From contig JARLFY010000084.1 in the NCBI GenBank assembly GCA_031296325.1, positions 1-34,217 of the forward strand: a DNA stretch of 34,217 nucleotides, written 5' to 3'. Source of the DNA: Acidobacteriaceae bacterium (GTDB taxonomy: Bacteria > Acidobacteriota > Terriglobia > Terriglobales > Acidobacteriaceae). Shown in pieces: positions 16,196 to 25,153 of the stretch (positions are counted from its first letter, which is position 1; each line of letters starts with the position of its first letter). Both the position numbers and the translations under genes were made by a program. The notes under the pieces are model-generated. The model did not search any database, was not told where the DNA came from, and worked only from the letters and a program-made list of their open reading frames with translations.

Positions 16196-18268
16196 ATGAT
16201 TCGCACAATTCAGCTCACGCTTCAGGCCCGGATTCAGGCCATTCTTCTCGCCAAGTACGACGTAACCCTCGCTCAGCTCGCAGTAGAGCAGCCGCCCAAC
16301 ATCGCTCTTGGCGAGTTGGCCTTGCCGGTCGCGTTTGAGCTGGCCAAGCGTCTGCGCAAGGCTCCGCGCGCCATTGCGACCGAGCTTGCCGCCGAGCTGA
16401 ATGCGCTGATCGCCAGTTCGCCGGACGAGCTTCCCGGCATTGCCTCGGTCGAGATTGCCGGAGCTGGCTACCTGAACATTCGTCTCGACCGCGCCGCGAC
16501 GGTGCGCCGCATCGCCAGCGACGACCACGCCGAGATTGGCGGCGAAGGCTTCCGCCTGATTGAGCACACCAGCATCAATCCCAACAAGGCGGCGCACATC
16601 GGACACCTGCGCAACGCTATTCTGGGCGACACCTTCCAGCGCCTGCTCCGCCCCGACAGCTTCAAGCGCGGCTATCAGGTCGGCGTGCAGAACTACATCG
16701 ACAACACCGGAGTTCAGGTCGCCGATGTCGTCGTCGGTCTGGTGCATCTGGAGGGAAAGACGCTGGAATCGACCCGCGCGCTGCTGGCCGATCTGCTTGC
16801 GACTGGCCAGCGCGTGGACTTTTATTGCTGGGATTTATACGCGCGAGTCAGCCAGTGGTACGGCGGAACCGGCGTGGACGACGCGACTCCGCCTGCGTCT
16901 GGCGAACTCACGCGCCGCAAGCAGCTTCGTCTGGACACGCTGCACGCGCTCGAAACAGGTGGCAACGAGACCGCGCAGATCGCCGAGCTGATCTCGACCG
17001 CAGTGCTGCGGCGGCACTTGGAGACGATGCAGCGGCTCGGTATTGAGTACGACTTCCTGCCCCGCGAGAGCGAGATTCTCAGCCTGCACTTCTGGGACGC
17101 GGCGCGCACGCTGATGCTGGATCGTGGCGTTCTCTACGAAGAGACGGCGGGCAAGAACAAGGGCTGTCTGGTCATGCGTCGCGCTGGAAACACCGCAGTA
17201 GCAGCGGAGCAGGGAAGCAATACTCCTGAAGCTGAGACCGGCCCGGATGAAGACGCCAAGGTCATTGTGCGCTCGAACGGGACGGTGACTTACGTTGGCA
17301 AGGACATCGCCTATCACCTATGGAAGTTCGGACTGCTTTCCGGCAAAGACTTCGGTTACGCACGCTTCCACGAGTACCCGTCGCACACCTGCTGGATCTC
17401 GACCACTGCGGCCAGCGATCCTGCCGCGCCGACCTTTGGCCGCGCCGACGCCATCTACAACGTCATCGACTCGCGGCAGAACGATCCGCAGAACAACGTG
17501 GTTGCGGCGCTGCGTGGCATGGGCTTTGCCGATGCGGCGGATCGCTACACACACTTCAGCTATGAGATGGTAGCGATGACGCCGCGCTGCGCGGTCGATC
17601 TCGGCTATATGCTATCGGAGGAGGACAAGGCTCGCCCCTTCGTCGAGGTCAGCGGTCGCAAGGGCTACGGCGTCAAGGCCGACGATTTGCTGGACAAGCT
17701 GATCGCCGCAGCGCAGGCCGAAGTGGACACGCGCCATCCCGAGCTTGCAGCGAATGAGCGTGTGCAGATTGCCACCCAGATCGCTGTTGGTGCGCTGCGC
17801 TTCTTTATGCTGCGCTTCACCCGCAACACGGTGATCGCCTTCGACTTCAAAGATGCGCTCAGCTTCGAGGGCGAGACGGGTCCGTATATTCAGTACGCCA
17901 TCGTCCGCGCAGCCAACATCTTCCGCAAGGCCGAGACGAACGAAGAGGCTGCGCTGGCCGCCGTCGCGGAACTCGACCTGACAACGCTTGCCAGCGAGGA
18001 CGGAACCAGCCTGTGGGAGACGTGGCTGCTGGCTGCTCGCCTGACCGTGTTGATCGATCAGGCTATCGCTACCTCCGAGCCTGCGCATCTGGCGCGTTAC
18101 GCGTTTCAGTTGGCGCAGCAGTTCAATAACTTCTATCATCGGCACCACATCTTGAACGAGACTGACGCTACTCGGCGCGCGTTGTTGCTGGCCACCGCAG
18201 CCGTAGCGCGTCGCGAGATGGTTCGCGCACTGGGCTATCTCGGCATTGAAGCTCCGCCGGTCATGTAG
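16196..18268 (+). CDS. argS: Arginyl-tRNA synthetase
   Basis: A 690-residue class I synthetase that charges tRNA-Arg. NPNKAAHIGHLRNAILGD holds the HIGH motif (134-137), preceded by an N-terminal additional domain of about 110 residues. The second active-site loop is present as SGRKGYGVKADDLL (486-499), a form found in place of KMSKS in some ArgRS. FEGETGPYIQYA and the C-terminal helical DALR anticodon-binding domain (ARYAFQLAQQFNNFYHRH) complete it. It is about 100 residues longer than E. coli ArgRS, mainly in the catalytic domain (about 320-360 and 400-430). The ATG at 16196 has only a weak ribosome binding site. It ends three bases from a convergent response regulator gene. Confidence 0.95.
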   Translation: MIRTIQLTLQARIQAILLAKYDVTLAQLAVEQPPNIALGELALPVAFELAKRLRKAPRAIATELAAELNALIASSPDELPGIASVEIAGAGYLNIRLDRAATVRRIASDDHAEIGGEGFRLIEHTSINPNKAAHIGHLRNAILGDTFQRLLRPDSFKRGYQVGVQNYIDNTGVQVADVVVGLVHLEGKTLESTRALLADLLATGQRVDFYCWDLYARVSQWYGGTGVDDATPPASGELTRRKQLRLDTLHALETGGNETAQIAELISTAVLRRHLETMQRLGIEYDFLPRESEILSLHFWDAARTLMLDRGVLYEETAGKNKGCLVMRRAGNTAVAAEQGSNTPEAETGPDEDAKVIVRSNGTVTYVGKDIAYHLWKFGLLSGKDFGYARFHEYPSHTCWISTTAASDPAAPTFGRADAIYNVIDSRQNDPQNNVVAALRGMGFADAADRYTHFSYEMVAMTPRCAVDLGYMLSEEDKARPFVEVSGRKGYGVKADDLLDKLIAAAQAEVDTRHPELAANERVQIATQIAVGALRFFMLRFTRNTVIAFDFKDALSFEGETGPYIQYAIVRAANIFRKAETNEEAALAAVAELDLTTLASEDGTSLWETWLLAARLTVLIDQAIATSEPAHLARYAFQLAQQFNNFYHRHHILNETDATRRALLLATAAVARREMVRALGYLGIEAPPVM

Positions 18269-18271
18269 CTT

Positions 18272-18985
18272 CTAGCAGGATGGAACAAAGCAGCGCGGGG
18301 CTTCTTTCTCGATGCGGCTCAGAATCCACTCGCGGCACTCGGGGCTGAGGTAGTCGAAGGCGACTCCAGCCTTGCCCCGATCGCTGTCAACCCAGAGTAC
18401 GGTGCCCTGCGCCTCCAGACTTAGCCCTTCCTTGGCGAAGCGCAGGGAGAGGTCGATTCTCTCGCCCTCCTTCAGGGGAAGAGTGCAGTCCAGAGAGCAA
18501 CCTCCGCGGCCCAGAGTGAAGGCGTGAGTCGCCAACGCCTTCTCCAGGCTGGCCATATCGAGCGAGGCGTTTAGATCCATCGGTTCTGTTGAGGGAGTCA
18601 ACCACTTGATGGTCGAATCCGACAGGCAGCGATCCATCGCCTGAAGCAGGTCCTGCCGACTGAGAGGCTTATCCAGCAGCGCCTCGACGCCCAGTCCGTG
18701 AATCTCTCGCCGCGAAATATTTCCGTAGCCCGAGACGAATAAAATCTTCGGTGGCACGATCTCTTTCTCGTTGATCTGCCGCACCAGCGTTACGCCGTCC
18801 ATGATCGGCATACGAATATCGGAGATCAGCACGTCAATCTGCTCAGACTGTAGAATCTTCAGCGCCTCGGCACCATTGGGCGCGGTGAAGACCTCGCATC
18901 CGCTGCGTCCCAGCCATGCGGCGAAGATCTCCAGCAGTTCCAGTTCGTCGTCTACCACCAGGATTCTGGCCTCTTCAATCCTCAT
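18272..18985 (-). CDS. Response regulator with C-terminal PilZ-like domain
   Basis: The 237-residue protein has a receiver domain (about 6-122) with acidic pocket D12-D13, phosphorylation site D56 in DVLISDIRMP, S85 and K106. The C-terminal part (about 150-230) reads FTLGRGGCSLDCTLPLKEGE, ending in GVAFDYLSPECREWI, and fits a PilZ-like beta-barrel. The RxxxR and (D/N)xSxxG residues used by PilZ domains to bind c-di-GMP are not seen, so it may not bind the nucleotide. The start is ATG 18985, with GAAGGGAG six bases upstream; the longer frame to 19048 is rejected. It overlaps the histidine kinase stop by four bases (ATGA on the minus strand), so kinase and regulator are a coupled pair. Confidence 0.88.
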   Translation of the reverse strand: MRIEEARILVVDDELELLEIFAAWLGRSGCEVFTAPNGAEALKILQSEQIDVLISDIRMPIMDGVTLVRQINEKEIVPPKILFVSGYGNISRREIHGLGVEALLDKPLSRQDLLQAMDRCLSDSTIKWLTPSTEPMDLNASLDMASLEKALATHAFTLGRGGCSLDCTLPLKEGERIDLSLRFAKEGLSLEAQGTVLWVDSDRGKAGVAFDYLSPECREWILSRIEKEAPRCFVPSC

Positions 18986-20445
18986 GTCGAACTCCCTTCT
19001 GTTCGAGCAGACAGAACCGGAAGCGTGAGGCGAAAACAGGTCGGCCAATCCGGGGGCATCAACACCAGACTACCGCCATGATCCTCGGCGATCGTTCGCG
19101 AGACGCTCAATCCAATCCCCATTCCAGCCCCCTTCGGCTTGGTGGTAAAGAAGGTCTCCATCAGATGACCACGAATCTCTGGCAAGATTCCAGGACCACC
19201 GTCCACGACATCGATCTGCACTGCTTCCGCTGCATCGATCTCGCCGGTTGGCGGACGCATTGCAACTCGCACCTGTACCCAACGCATACTACTCTGATCC
19301 GCCTCGATTGCGTCGAAAGCATTGGTCAGCAGGTTCACCAGAATCTGCTCGATCTGCACCTCGCGACACTCAACCATTGGCAGATCGTCTGGAATAATAA
19401 CCTCCAACGAAATGCCATGCGTCTCGTAACGCGCCCGTAAGAGATCTACGGACTGTTCGATCATTGTACGCACGTCGGTCTTTTGCATAGGATCGTGTGA
19501 TCCTCTGTGGGCCAGCGCTTCCACGCCGCGAATCACTCGAATGGCTCGCTCGGTGGTCTTCACGATGCTGTCGCAGGTCTGTGCCACGAAGGCTGTTTGT
19601 AGCAAAGCTCCATCGGTCGCCATCTCGCGCAGATCGCTGGCTCGCGCGTGAATGATTGCCAAAGGATTTTTAATCTCATGCGCCAGTTCGGCGGCCAGCC
19701 GAGCCAGAACCTCATTTCTCTGTCCTCGCAGGTCGCGTTCCCGCTCCAGTTCACGTTCCAACTGCTTGCGATCGGTTACATCGCGAATCACAGCGGTTAT
19801 AAGCAATCCATGCTCGGTCTTCATTGGACTAAGGCCGATCTCGACCGAGAACTCGCTGCCATCCTTGCGCAGGCCGTGACGATCCATCGTTCCCTTATCT
19901 ACCCTGCGGTAAGCTCCTGAATGAACAAAATGTTGAACCTCTGCTCCGTGTGCGGCTCGATGAGCGTGCGGAACCAGAAGATCGACGTTGCATCCAATCA
20001 ACTCCTTATGGCCATAGCCAAACATCTGCTCCGCAGTCTGATTCGCAATGATGATCGTCCCCTTCGCATCAACCTGCATGATGGCGTCGGGAGCGTTATC
20101 CATCAACTCCTGAAAGCGGTGGTCGGCAATCCGATCCGGAATAGTAAAAACGTCGGGAATGACTCGTACCAGAACAATCAACGTGACGACTAGGATTGCT
20201 GCTGTTGCAGCTTTAATGCTGACGATCCCCCAGTTGTTTGGGTGCGCCAGCATAATCGCCTGCATCTCGTGGACGATTGCAAAGGCTACGGCAGTTGCAG
20301 CAAAGCAATACAGGATGCCGTTGAATCGAAACCCGCGACGCCGGTGGATAATCCGCAATAGGGCAATCGAAGCCATAAGACAGGCCAGCGCAATCAACGA
20401 CTCCGAAACCACATGTAGTCGCAGCAACCCTGGTCCCCAAGCCAT
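18982..20445 (-). CDS. Sensor histidine kinase with ethylene-receptor-like membrane domain and PAS
   Basis: About 487 residues from ATG 20445 (GGTGG eight bases upstream); TTG 20478 is an alternative. Three membrane helices (about 10-100) match the domain shared with plant ethylene receptors: LRLHVVSESLIALA, RRRGFRFN and an AIVHEM helix. A PAS domain follows (107-226: NAPDAIMQVDAKGTIIIANQ), then a HisKA domain with AELAHEIKNPLAI (H256). The HATPase domain has NLLTNAFDAIE (N375), DVVDGGPGI (D415) and GAGMGIGLS. In the membrane domain the copper cysteine expected four residues before the histidine is Phe (F55, H59), and the usual Asp is Glu (E15), so ethylene or copper binding is unlikely. It would phosphorylate the coupled regulator. 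Confidence 0.9.
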   Translation of the reverse strand: MAWGPGLLRLHVVSESLIALACLMASIALLRIIHRRRGFRFNGILYCFAATAVAFAIVHEMQAIMLAHPNNWGIVSIKAATAAILVVTLIVLVRVIPDVFTIPDRIADHRFQELMDNAPDAIMQVDAKGTIIIANQTAEQMFGYGHKELIGCNVDLLVPHAHRAAHGAEVQHFVHSGAYRRVDKGTMDRHGLRKDGSEFSVEIGLSPMKTEHGLLITAVIRDVTDRKQLERELERERDLRGQRNEVLARLAAELAHEIKNPLAIIHARASDLREMATDGALLQTAFVAQTCDSIVKTTERAIRVIRGVEALAHRGSHDPMQKTDVRTMIEQSVDLLRARYETHGISLEVIIPDDLPMVECREVQIEQILVNLLTNAFDAIEADQSSMRWVQVRVAMRPPTGEIDAAEAVQIDVVDGGPGILPEIRGHLMETFFTTKPKGAGMGIGLSVSRTIAEDHGGSLVLMPPDWPTCFRLTLPVLSARTEGSST

Positions 20446-20584
20446 GAAGGTGTCCACCGGTCCACACTCTCGGGACAACCAATCAACTACGCAGAGTCCC
20501 AGTAGCGTCTAATTAAATACCTAACCTGATTATCAACTTCAGTTTACGCAAGTTTGATGTGACCGGCGTATTGGATGTCACAAT

Positions 20585-22144
20585 TTATTCTGAATACGCC
20601 CGCACCCACTCCAGGATGGAGCGCACCGCAACCCCGGACGGCCCATAGGCAATCCACGGCTTCTTCTCCTCGATCCACGCACATCCCGCAATGTCCAGAT
20701 GCACCCATGGCGTCTCGCCCGCAAACTCTTTCAGAAATATTGCCGCATTGATCGCTCCTCCCCAGCGATTCTTGCCCGTGTTCATGATGTCGGCAATCTC
20801 GCTGGTGATGCGGTCACGATACTCGTCAGTGCAGGGAAGTCTCCAGAAGCTCTCGTCGGAGGTCGCCAAGGCCTGTACAAACTTCGCGCAGGCTGCCTCA
20901 TCGTTGGAGAAGAGTCCGGCATTCAGCGTTCCCAGCGCCACGACGCAGGCACCGGTCAAGGTCGCCGCGTCGATCAAGTGGGTCGCTCCCAGCGTCTTCG
21001 CATAGTGCAGCCCATCGGCCAGCACCAGACGTCCTTCGGCGTCGGTATTGACGATCTCGATCGTCGTGCCGCTCATCGCCGTGACGACGTCGCCCGGCTT
21101 TGTGGCGCGCCCATCGGGCATATTCTCCGCCGCACAGACTACCGCGACGACCTTCACCGCAGGCTTGATCCGCGCAATCGCGTGCATTGCTCCGATCATC
21201 GCCGCTGCGCCCGCCATGTCGTACTTCATCTTCTCCATGCCGTCGGAGGGCTTGATCGAGATCCCGCCGCTGTCGAAGGTGATTCCCTTGCCGACCAGCC
21301 CCAGCACGGGCGCGCCCTTGGCGACTTCAGACGCAGGCTCGTAGGTCATTACGATCAGCGCCGGTGGCTGCTCCGAACCCTTTGCCACGGCCCAGAAGGA
21401 CTCCATCTTCAACTCGCGAATCTTTTCGGTCGAGTAGACCTCGCAGCCCAGCCCAGCCTCGTCGCACATTGCCTTGGCCCGCGCGCCAAGCTCGGTCGGC
21501 GTCAACACATTGCCCGGCTCGTTGACCAGCGTGCGGGTAAAATTCTGCGCCGCCGCAACGATCAACCCTTCGTCGAATCCCTCCTGCGTCGCCTGCTCGG
21601 TGGCGGCTGAAGACGCCTTGGCAAGCAGCGACAACTCGCGCAGCGACGTGTCCTTGCGGTCGCTGCGATAGGTGTCCCAGTCCAACTCGGCCAACTCGGC
21701 TCCCTCAACCAAAGCCCGCGCGGTCAGCTTCGCCGATAGTTCTGGCAGAGACTCGCCTGCCAGCGCATCGGTCTCTGGGAAGGCAATCGCCAGATCTCGC
21801 ACAGTCCGCGCCTTGGCCGCTCGTACCGCTGTTCCCGCACCCTTGCGCAGTTTGTCCAGCGAGAGATCCTTCGCTTTGCCCAGTCCCACCACCAACAGCC
21901 GCTCGGCCTTCAATCCGTCGGCTGCATTCGAACCTGTCAAGTGAATCAGAACCGTCTCGCCCAGCCCAGCCTTGAACTCGCCCGGCCCCAGAACTCGCGC
22001 CGCTGCATCCGCCAGTTCTTTCGACAGCGTCAGCAACTCGGGCTGCGCCTCTGTGCCCTTGCCGTTCGCCAGGTCCACAGCAAAGACCGCCAACATCGGC
22101 GTCGAAAATCCGTTCGCATCTGCAAAGATCAGCTTTGTATTCAT
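20585..22144 (-). CDS. pepA: Leucyl aminopeptidase (cytosol aminopeptidase, M17)
   Basis: A 519-residue two-metal exopeptidase that removes N-terminal residues from peptides in the cytoplasm, usually as a hexamer. The metal and catalytic residues are in VGKGITFDSGGISIKPS (K286, D291) and the family signature NTDAEGRL (366-373). MKYDMAGAAA follows the first. The N-terminal about 160 residues form the less conserved macro-like domain. ATG 22144 gives MNTKLIFADANG, the usual beginning of the family; an upstream ATG at 22168 is possible, with no better ribosome binding site. It diverges from the acetyltransferase gene across 81 bases. The HK gene lies 139 bases downstream on the same strand. Confidence 0.95.
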   Translation of the reverse strand: MNTKLIFADANGFSTPMLAVFAVDLANGKGTEAQPELLTLSKELADAAARVLGPGEFKAGLGETVLIHLTGSNAADGLKAERLLVVGLGKAKDLSLDKLRKGAGTAVRAAKARTVRDLAIAFPETDALAGESLPELSAKLTARALVEGAELAELDWDTYRSDRKDTSLRELSLLAKASSAATEQATQEGFDEGLIVAAAQNFTRTLVNEPGNVLTPTELGARAKAMCDEAGLGCEVYSTEKIRELKMESFWAVAKGSEQPPALIVMTYEPASEVAKGAPVLGLVGKGITFDSGGISIKPSDGMEKMKYDMAGAAAMIGAMHAIARIKPAVKVVAVVCAAENMPDGRATKPGDVVTAMSGTTIEIVNTDAEGRLVLADGLHYAKTLGATHLIDAATLTGACVVALGTLNAGLFSNDEAACAKFVQALATSDESFWRLPCTDEYRDRITSEIADIMNTGKNRWGGAINAAIFLKEFAGETPWVHLDIAGCAWIEEKKPWIAYGPSGVAVRSILEWVRAYSE

Positions 22145-22225
22145 GCTTCTATCGTATCTCTGTTTCATCGTTATTGGCACAGTTTACCCGCGCCCTTCGC
22201 AACGATCTATACTTGACCAGTCCGA

Positions 22226-22726
22226 ATGCTGCACAGAGACTACAAATCCGGTTCCTCGATTAGCATCCGCGCGGCGCAGCCGGTTGACGTTCCGCGCCTG
22301 ATTCGCACCGTCAATGCTGCCTTTTCCATTGAAAAGCATTTGGAAGGAACTCGCACCGATCCCGAGCGTCTCGCGGCTCTGATGCGTAGCGGGGTTGTTC
22401 TGCTGGCGGAAGACAGCGTCGGCCAACTTCTTGGTTGTATCTACGCCGAGGTGCGCGGTTCATCTGGATACCTCGGAATGCTGGCCGTAGATCCTGCGCA
22501 TCAGGGGGCTCACCACGGACGCGCGCTGATGGCCGCAGCCGAGGCTCATCTGCGCAGCAAGGGATGCGCGGCGGTGCAGATTGACGTCCTCAACTGGCGC
22601 TCCGAACTGCTGCCCATCTATCGTCGATTCGGATACATCGAGACTGGTATTGAGCCGTTTTGTCCATCGCAGCCGCTCAAACCCGGCATTGAATGCCACT
22701 GCGTTGTCATGTCAAAAACTCTGTAA
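22226..22726 (+). CDS. GNAT family N-acetyltransferase
   Basis: A 166-residue single-domain acetyltransferase. The acetyl-CoA binding motif A is LGMLAVDPAHQGAHHGRAL (83-101), with QG-A-HHG in the Q/RxxGxG/A position. Motif B is seen in LPIYRRFGYIETG (129-141), the usual C-terminal strand and helix. The N-terminus ISIRAAQPVDVPRLIRTVNAAF is the typical beta-1/alpha-1 start. The substrate cannot be deduced; small GNATs act on amines of metabolites, antibiotics or proteins. It begins at ATG 22226, divergent from pepA, and lies 104 bases before the lgt-like gene. Confidence 0.88.
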   Translation: MLHRDYKSGSSISIRAAQPVDVPRLIRTVNAAFSIEKHLEGTRTDPERLAALMRSGVVLLAEDSVGQLLGCIYAEVRGSSGYLGMLAVDPAHQGAHHGRALMAAAEAHLRSKGCAAVQIDVLNWRSELLPIYRRFGYIETGIEPFCPSQPLKPGIECHCVVMSKTL

Positions 22727-22830
22727 ACAGCGGTATCCTTTATGCCACAAGTGGGTGGCTCCGCATCCTTTCTCCTCGGCATATCCCTGTTTCCCTTTGT
22801 CCAGATATACTTTGAGGGGAAGAGAGGTTT

Positions 22831-23739
22831 ATGTATCCCTATCTGAATCTTGGTTTTTTCCATCCTGGAACCTTCGGGTTGCTGTTGTGGCTGGCCGCAG
22901 TCGTTGGAACGATCGTTCTGCACAAGAACTTTACTCGCAAGAGCGTAGACGCGGATTCGTTGAACGTGGTGGCGATGGTTGTGGTCGCAGGAGTTATCGG
23001 CGCCAAGACCTGGCACGAACTGCAAAATATTAACGATCTGCGCTACGCGCTGCGCGTGATTGGTCATCCCGGATGGCACCATCCGTGGCTGGTGGCGTAT
23101 CTGTTTCTGGGCTGGTTTCGCGACGGGTTCGCGTGGTTTGGCGGAATGCTGGCGGCGATTGTCGTCCTGATGTTTCAGGGCCACTGCGCTCGCTTCAAGG
23201 GGCCCGGATGGAAGTCTCTGGAAGATCCAGGCCCGGTGCTAGGCATGCGCTTGGGCGCGGTGCGGATGCTGGATCTGGCGGCTCCGGGCGCGGCGATTGG
23301 CTATGGCGTAGGACGCATCGGCTGCCTGCTCTCGGGCGACGGAGACTACGGAATCAACACTACGCTGCCGTGGGGAGTTCACATGGCAAAGAACGCGCTG
23401 GTGCCGCCGAATCCTCCGACTGCGCTGGTGCAGCCAACGCCGATCTATGAGCTGCTCTTCTCGTTGGTGGTTTGCTGGCTGCTCTGGAAGTTGGGAGAGC
23501 GAGTAAAGCCCGTGGGCTGGCTCACCGGACTCTACCTGACACTGAGCGGCATTGGCCGTTTTCTGGTCGAGTTCGTGCGCATCAACCCAAAGCTCTACTT
23601 CCACAACACGATGAGCAACGCGCAGGTGGCCGCCGCAGCCAGCATCCTGGTTGGGCTGCTTGTGATCGCAGTGGCTCAGGCATCGGGCGTAGTGTGGACT
23701 CCTGCCTCGTCCGAAATTGAAGTCGAGGCCAAGCCTTAG
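22831..23739 (+). CDS. lgt: Prolipoprotein diacylglyceryl transferase family protein
   Basis: A 302-residue polytopic membrane protein of the Lgt family, whose enzymes move diacylglycerol from phosphatidylglycerol to the lipobox cysteine of lipoproteins. Family landmarks are GAKTWHEL (58-65), GRIGCLLSGDGDYG (161-174), TTLPWGV (177-183) and QPTPIYE (201-207). The second is a variant of GRxGNFxNxE, with Asn replaced by Cys. The HGG block that carries an important histidine in E. coli Lgt reads AWFGGMLAA (101-109), without histidine. It may be a functional divergent form or a paralogue. AGAGAGG before ATG 22831 is a good ribosome binding site. mtnA follows 96 bases later on the same strand. Confidence 0.85.
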   Translation: MYPYLNLGFFHPGTFGLLLWLAAVVGTIVLHKNFTRKSVDADSLNVVAMVVVAGVIGAKTWHELQNINDLRYALRVIGHPGWHHPWLVAYLFLGWFRDGFAWFGGMLAAIVVLMFQGHCARFKGPGWKSLEDPGPVLGMRLGAVRMLDLAAPGAAIGYGVGRIGCLLSGDGDYGINTTLPWGVHMAKNALVPPNPPTALVQPTPIYELLFSLVVCWLLWKLGERVKPVGWLTGLYLTLSGIGRFLVEFVRINPKLYFHNTMSNAQVAAAASILVGLLVIAVAQASGVVWTPASSEIEVEAKP

Positions 23740-23835
23740 ATCGCTGAGACTCTACCCCTCTGCTTGCGCATGAAGATGGCGCAAGCGACGAACTCTTGTG
23801 CCCTGCACAACCAACGAAATACAGGAAGGAATTGC

Positions 23836-24888
23836 ATGATCCCGACACTGGAATGGCTCCCCGAAGGCGTGAATTTTCTCGATCAAACCAAGCTCCCGCT
23901 GGAGGAGACCTATGTGCTTGCGACCGACTACAAACAGGTCGCGGTAGTCATCCGCGACATGATTGTGCGCGGTGCCCCGGCGATTGGCGTTGCGGCTGCG
24001 ATGGGCGTTGCGCTGGGCATTGAGCGCAGCACTGCGACGACGCTCGACGCGCTGACGGCTGAGGTTGCTATCATCGCCAAGACGCTGGCCGAGACGCGTC
24101 CCACGGCGGTCAACCTCTTCTGGGGTATCGACGAGGTGCGCGGGCTATATAACTCGCTGGCAGCAAAAGGCGCGCCCATCGCCGAGATCAAGCTGGCAGT
24201 GATTGCGCGAGCTTGCCAGATGTACGACGAAGACATTGCCGCATGTCAAAAGATGGGAGCATTCGGAGCGCCTCTGTTACCGATGCAGGGAACTGTTCTG
24301 ACTCACTGCAACGCCGGAGCTTTGGCGACCTGCGGATATGGAACCGCGCTGGGCGTGATTCGCGCGGCCATCGAACAGGGACACAAGATCGACGTCTTCG
24401 CCGATGAGACGCGTCCGTTTCTGCAAGGCGCGCGGCTGACCGCATGGGAGTTAATGAAGGACGACATCAAGACGACCGTGCTGTGTGACAACATGGCTGC
24501 GGCATTGATGCGGCAGGGACGGATTCAGGCGGTGATCGTCGGCTCGGATCGCATTGCAGCCAACGGCGATGTGGCCAACAAAATCGGAACCTACGGCGTC
24601 TCGATTCTGGCGCACGAACATGGGATTCCGTTCTACGTTGCGGCTCCGTGGTCTACGGTTGACATGGCGACAGCCAATGGCGATCTTATCCCGATTGAGC
24701 AGCGCGACGCCCGCGAGGTGACTCACTCCAACGGACGACAGATGACCCCCGATGGCGTGGGAATTGAGAATCCGGCCTTTGATGTGACGCCCGCGAAGTA
24801 TGTTACCGCGATCATTACCGAACGTGGTGTGCTTCACGCTCCTTACGCGGAGTCGATTCGCGCCATGGCAAACGCTGCGCGTTCCTAG
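23836..24888 (+). CDS. mtnA: S-methyl-5-thioribose-1-phosphate isomerase
   Basis: A 350-residue enzyme of the methionine salvage pathway that converts methylthioribose 1-phosphate to methylthioribulose 1-phosphate. Motifs are [13 protein letters not shown] (45-57), [11 protein letters not shown] with catalytic cysteine C158, and [18 protein letters not shown] with catalytic aspartate D238. VDMATANGD and [11 protein letters not shown] close the domain. It is distinguished from eIF2B-like relatives by these two catalytic residues. The start is ATG 23836, with AGGAAGGA five bases upstream; the frame to 23764 is rejected. No other methionine salvage gene is in the window. It is convergent with the GGDEF-EAL gene. 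Confidence 0.95.
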   Translation: MIPTLEWLPEGVNFLDQTKLPLEETYVLATDYKQVAVVIRDMIVRGAPAIGVAAAMGVALGIERSTATTLDALTAEVAIIAKTLAETRPTAVNLFWGIDEVRGLYNSLAAKGAPIAEIKLAVIARACQMYDEDIAACQKMGAFGAPLLPMQGTVLTHCNAGALATCGYGTALGVIRAAIEQGHKIDVFADETRPFLQGARLTAWELMKDDIKTTVLCDNMAAALMRQGRIQAVIVGSDRIAANGDVANKIGTYGVSILAHEHGIPFYVAAPWSTVDMATANGDLIPIEQRDAREVTHSNGRQMTPDGVGIENPAFDVTPAKYVTAIITERGVLHAPYAESIRAMANAARS

Positions 24889-24931
24889 TGCTTTTTATAA
24901 CGGCTCTCAAATTACTGTAGACCAGAGATGA

Positions 24932-25012
24932 ATTGTCATTCTGAGCGTAGCGAAGAATCCTAGGATTTTGCTCGCGGTGCGATACGTTACACCATTGCTG
25001 AAAATGCTCTAA
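24932..25012 (+). repeat. Family A interspersed repeat unit
   Basis: ATTGTCATTCTGAGCGTAGC, GAAGAATCCTAGGATTTTGC, TCGCGGTGCGATACGTTACA and CCATTGCTGAAAATGCTCTAA form a full-length unit, one of the best-preserved copies. It lies in the 265-base gap between the convergent mtnA and GGDEF-EAL genes. Confidence 0.8.
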
Positions 25013-25037
25013 TGAGGTAGCCCGTAGCGAGCAGAAG

Positions 25038-25075
25038 CAGATTCCTCCGCTTCGCTGCGGAATGACAATCAAATT
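25038..25075 (-). repeat. Family B repeat head, inverted
   Basis: The minus strand reads AATTTGATTGTCATTCCGCA, GCGAAGCGGAGGAATCTG. It faces the family A unit at 24932-25012 tail to tail, as in the cluster at 6699-6857, with a shortened tail between (GAGCAGAAG side). Confidence 0.75.
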
Positions 25076-25092
25076 GGTTGAAATCGCAAGAA

Positions 25093-25127
25093 AGTGTCCC
25101 ACTCCGTGGCAACGGAAGTGGGGCACT
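25093..25127 (-). terminator. Hairpin between convergent mtnA and GGDEF-EAL genes
   Basis: AGTGTCCCACTCCGT and ACGGAAGTGGGGCACT pair over about 15 bases with one bulged A and one G-T, around a 4-base loop. On the minus strand the stem is followed by TTCTTGCGATTT, a T-rich run, and it lies about 27 bases past the GGDEF-EAL stop. It most likely terminates that gene and could block read-through from mtnA as well. Confidence 0.55.
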
Positions 25128-25153
25128 GTAGCTTGAGCGCATGAATTCAATAC

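Noticed and set aside
20558-20582. TGTGAC-N13-GTCACA resembling a CRP site
   Set aside because: The spacing between half-sites is far longer than the N6 of CRP sites and it lies near the 3' end of pepA; probably chance or a weak hairpin.
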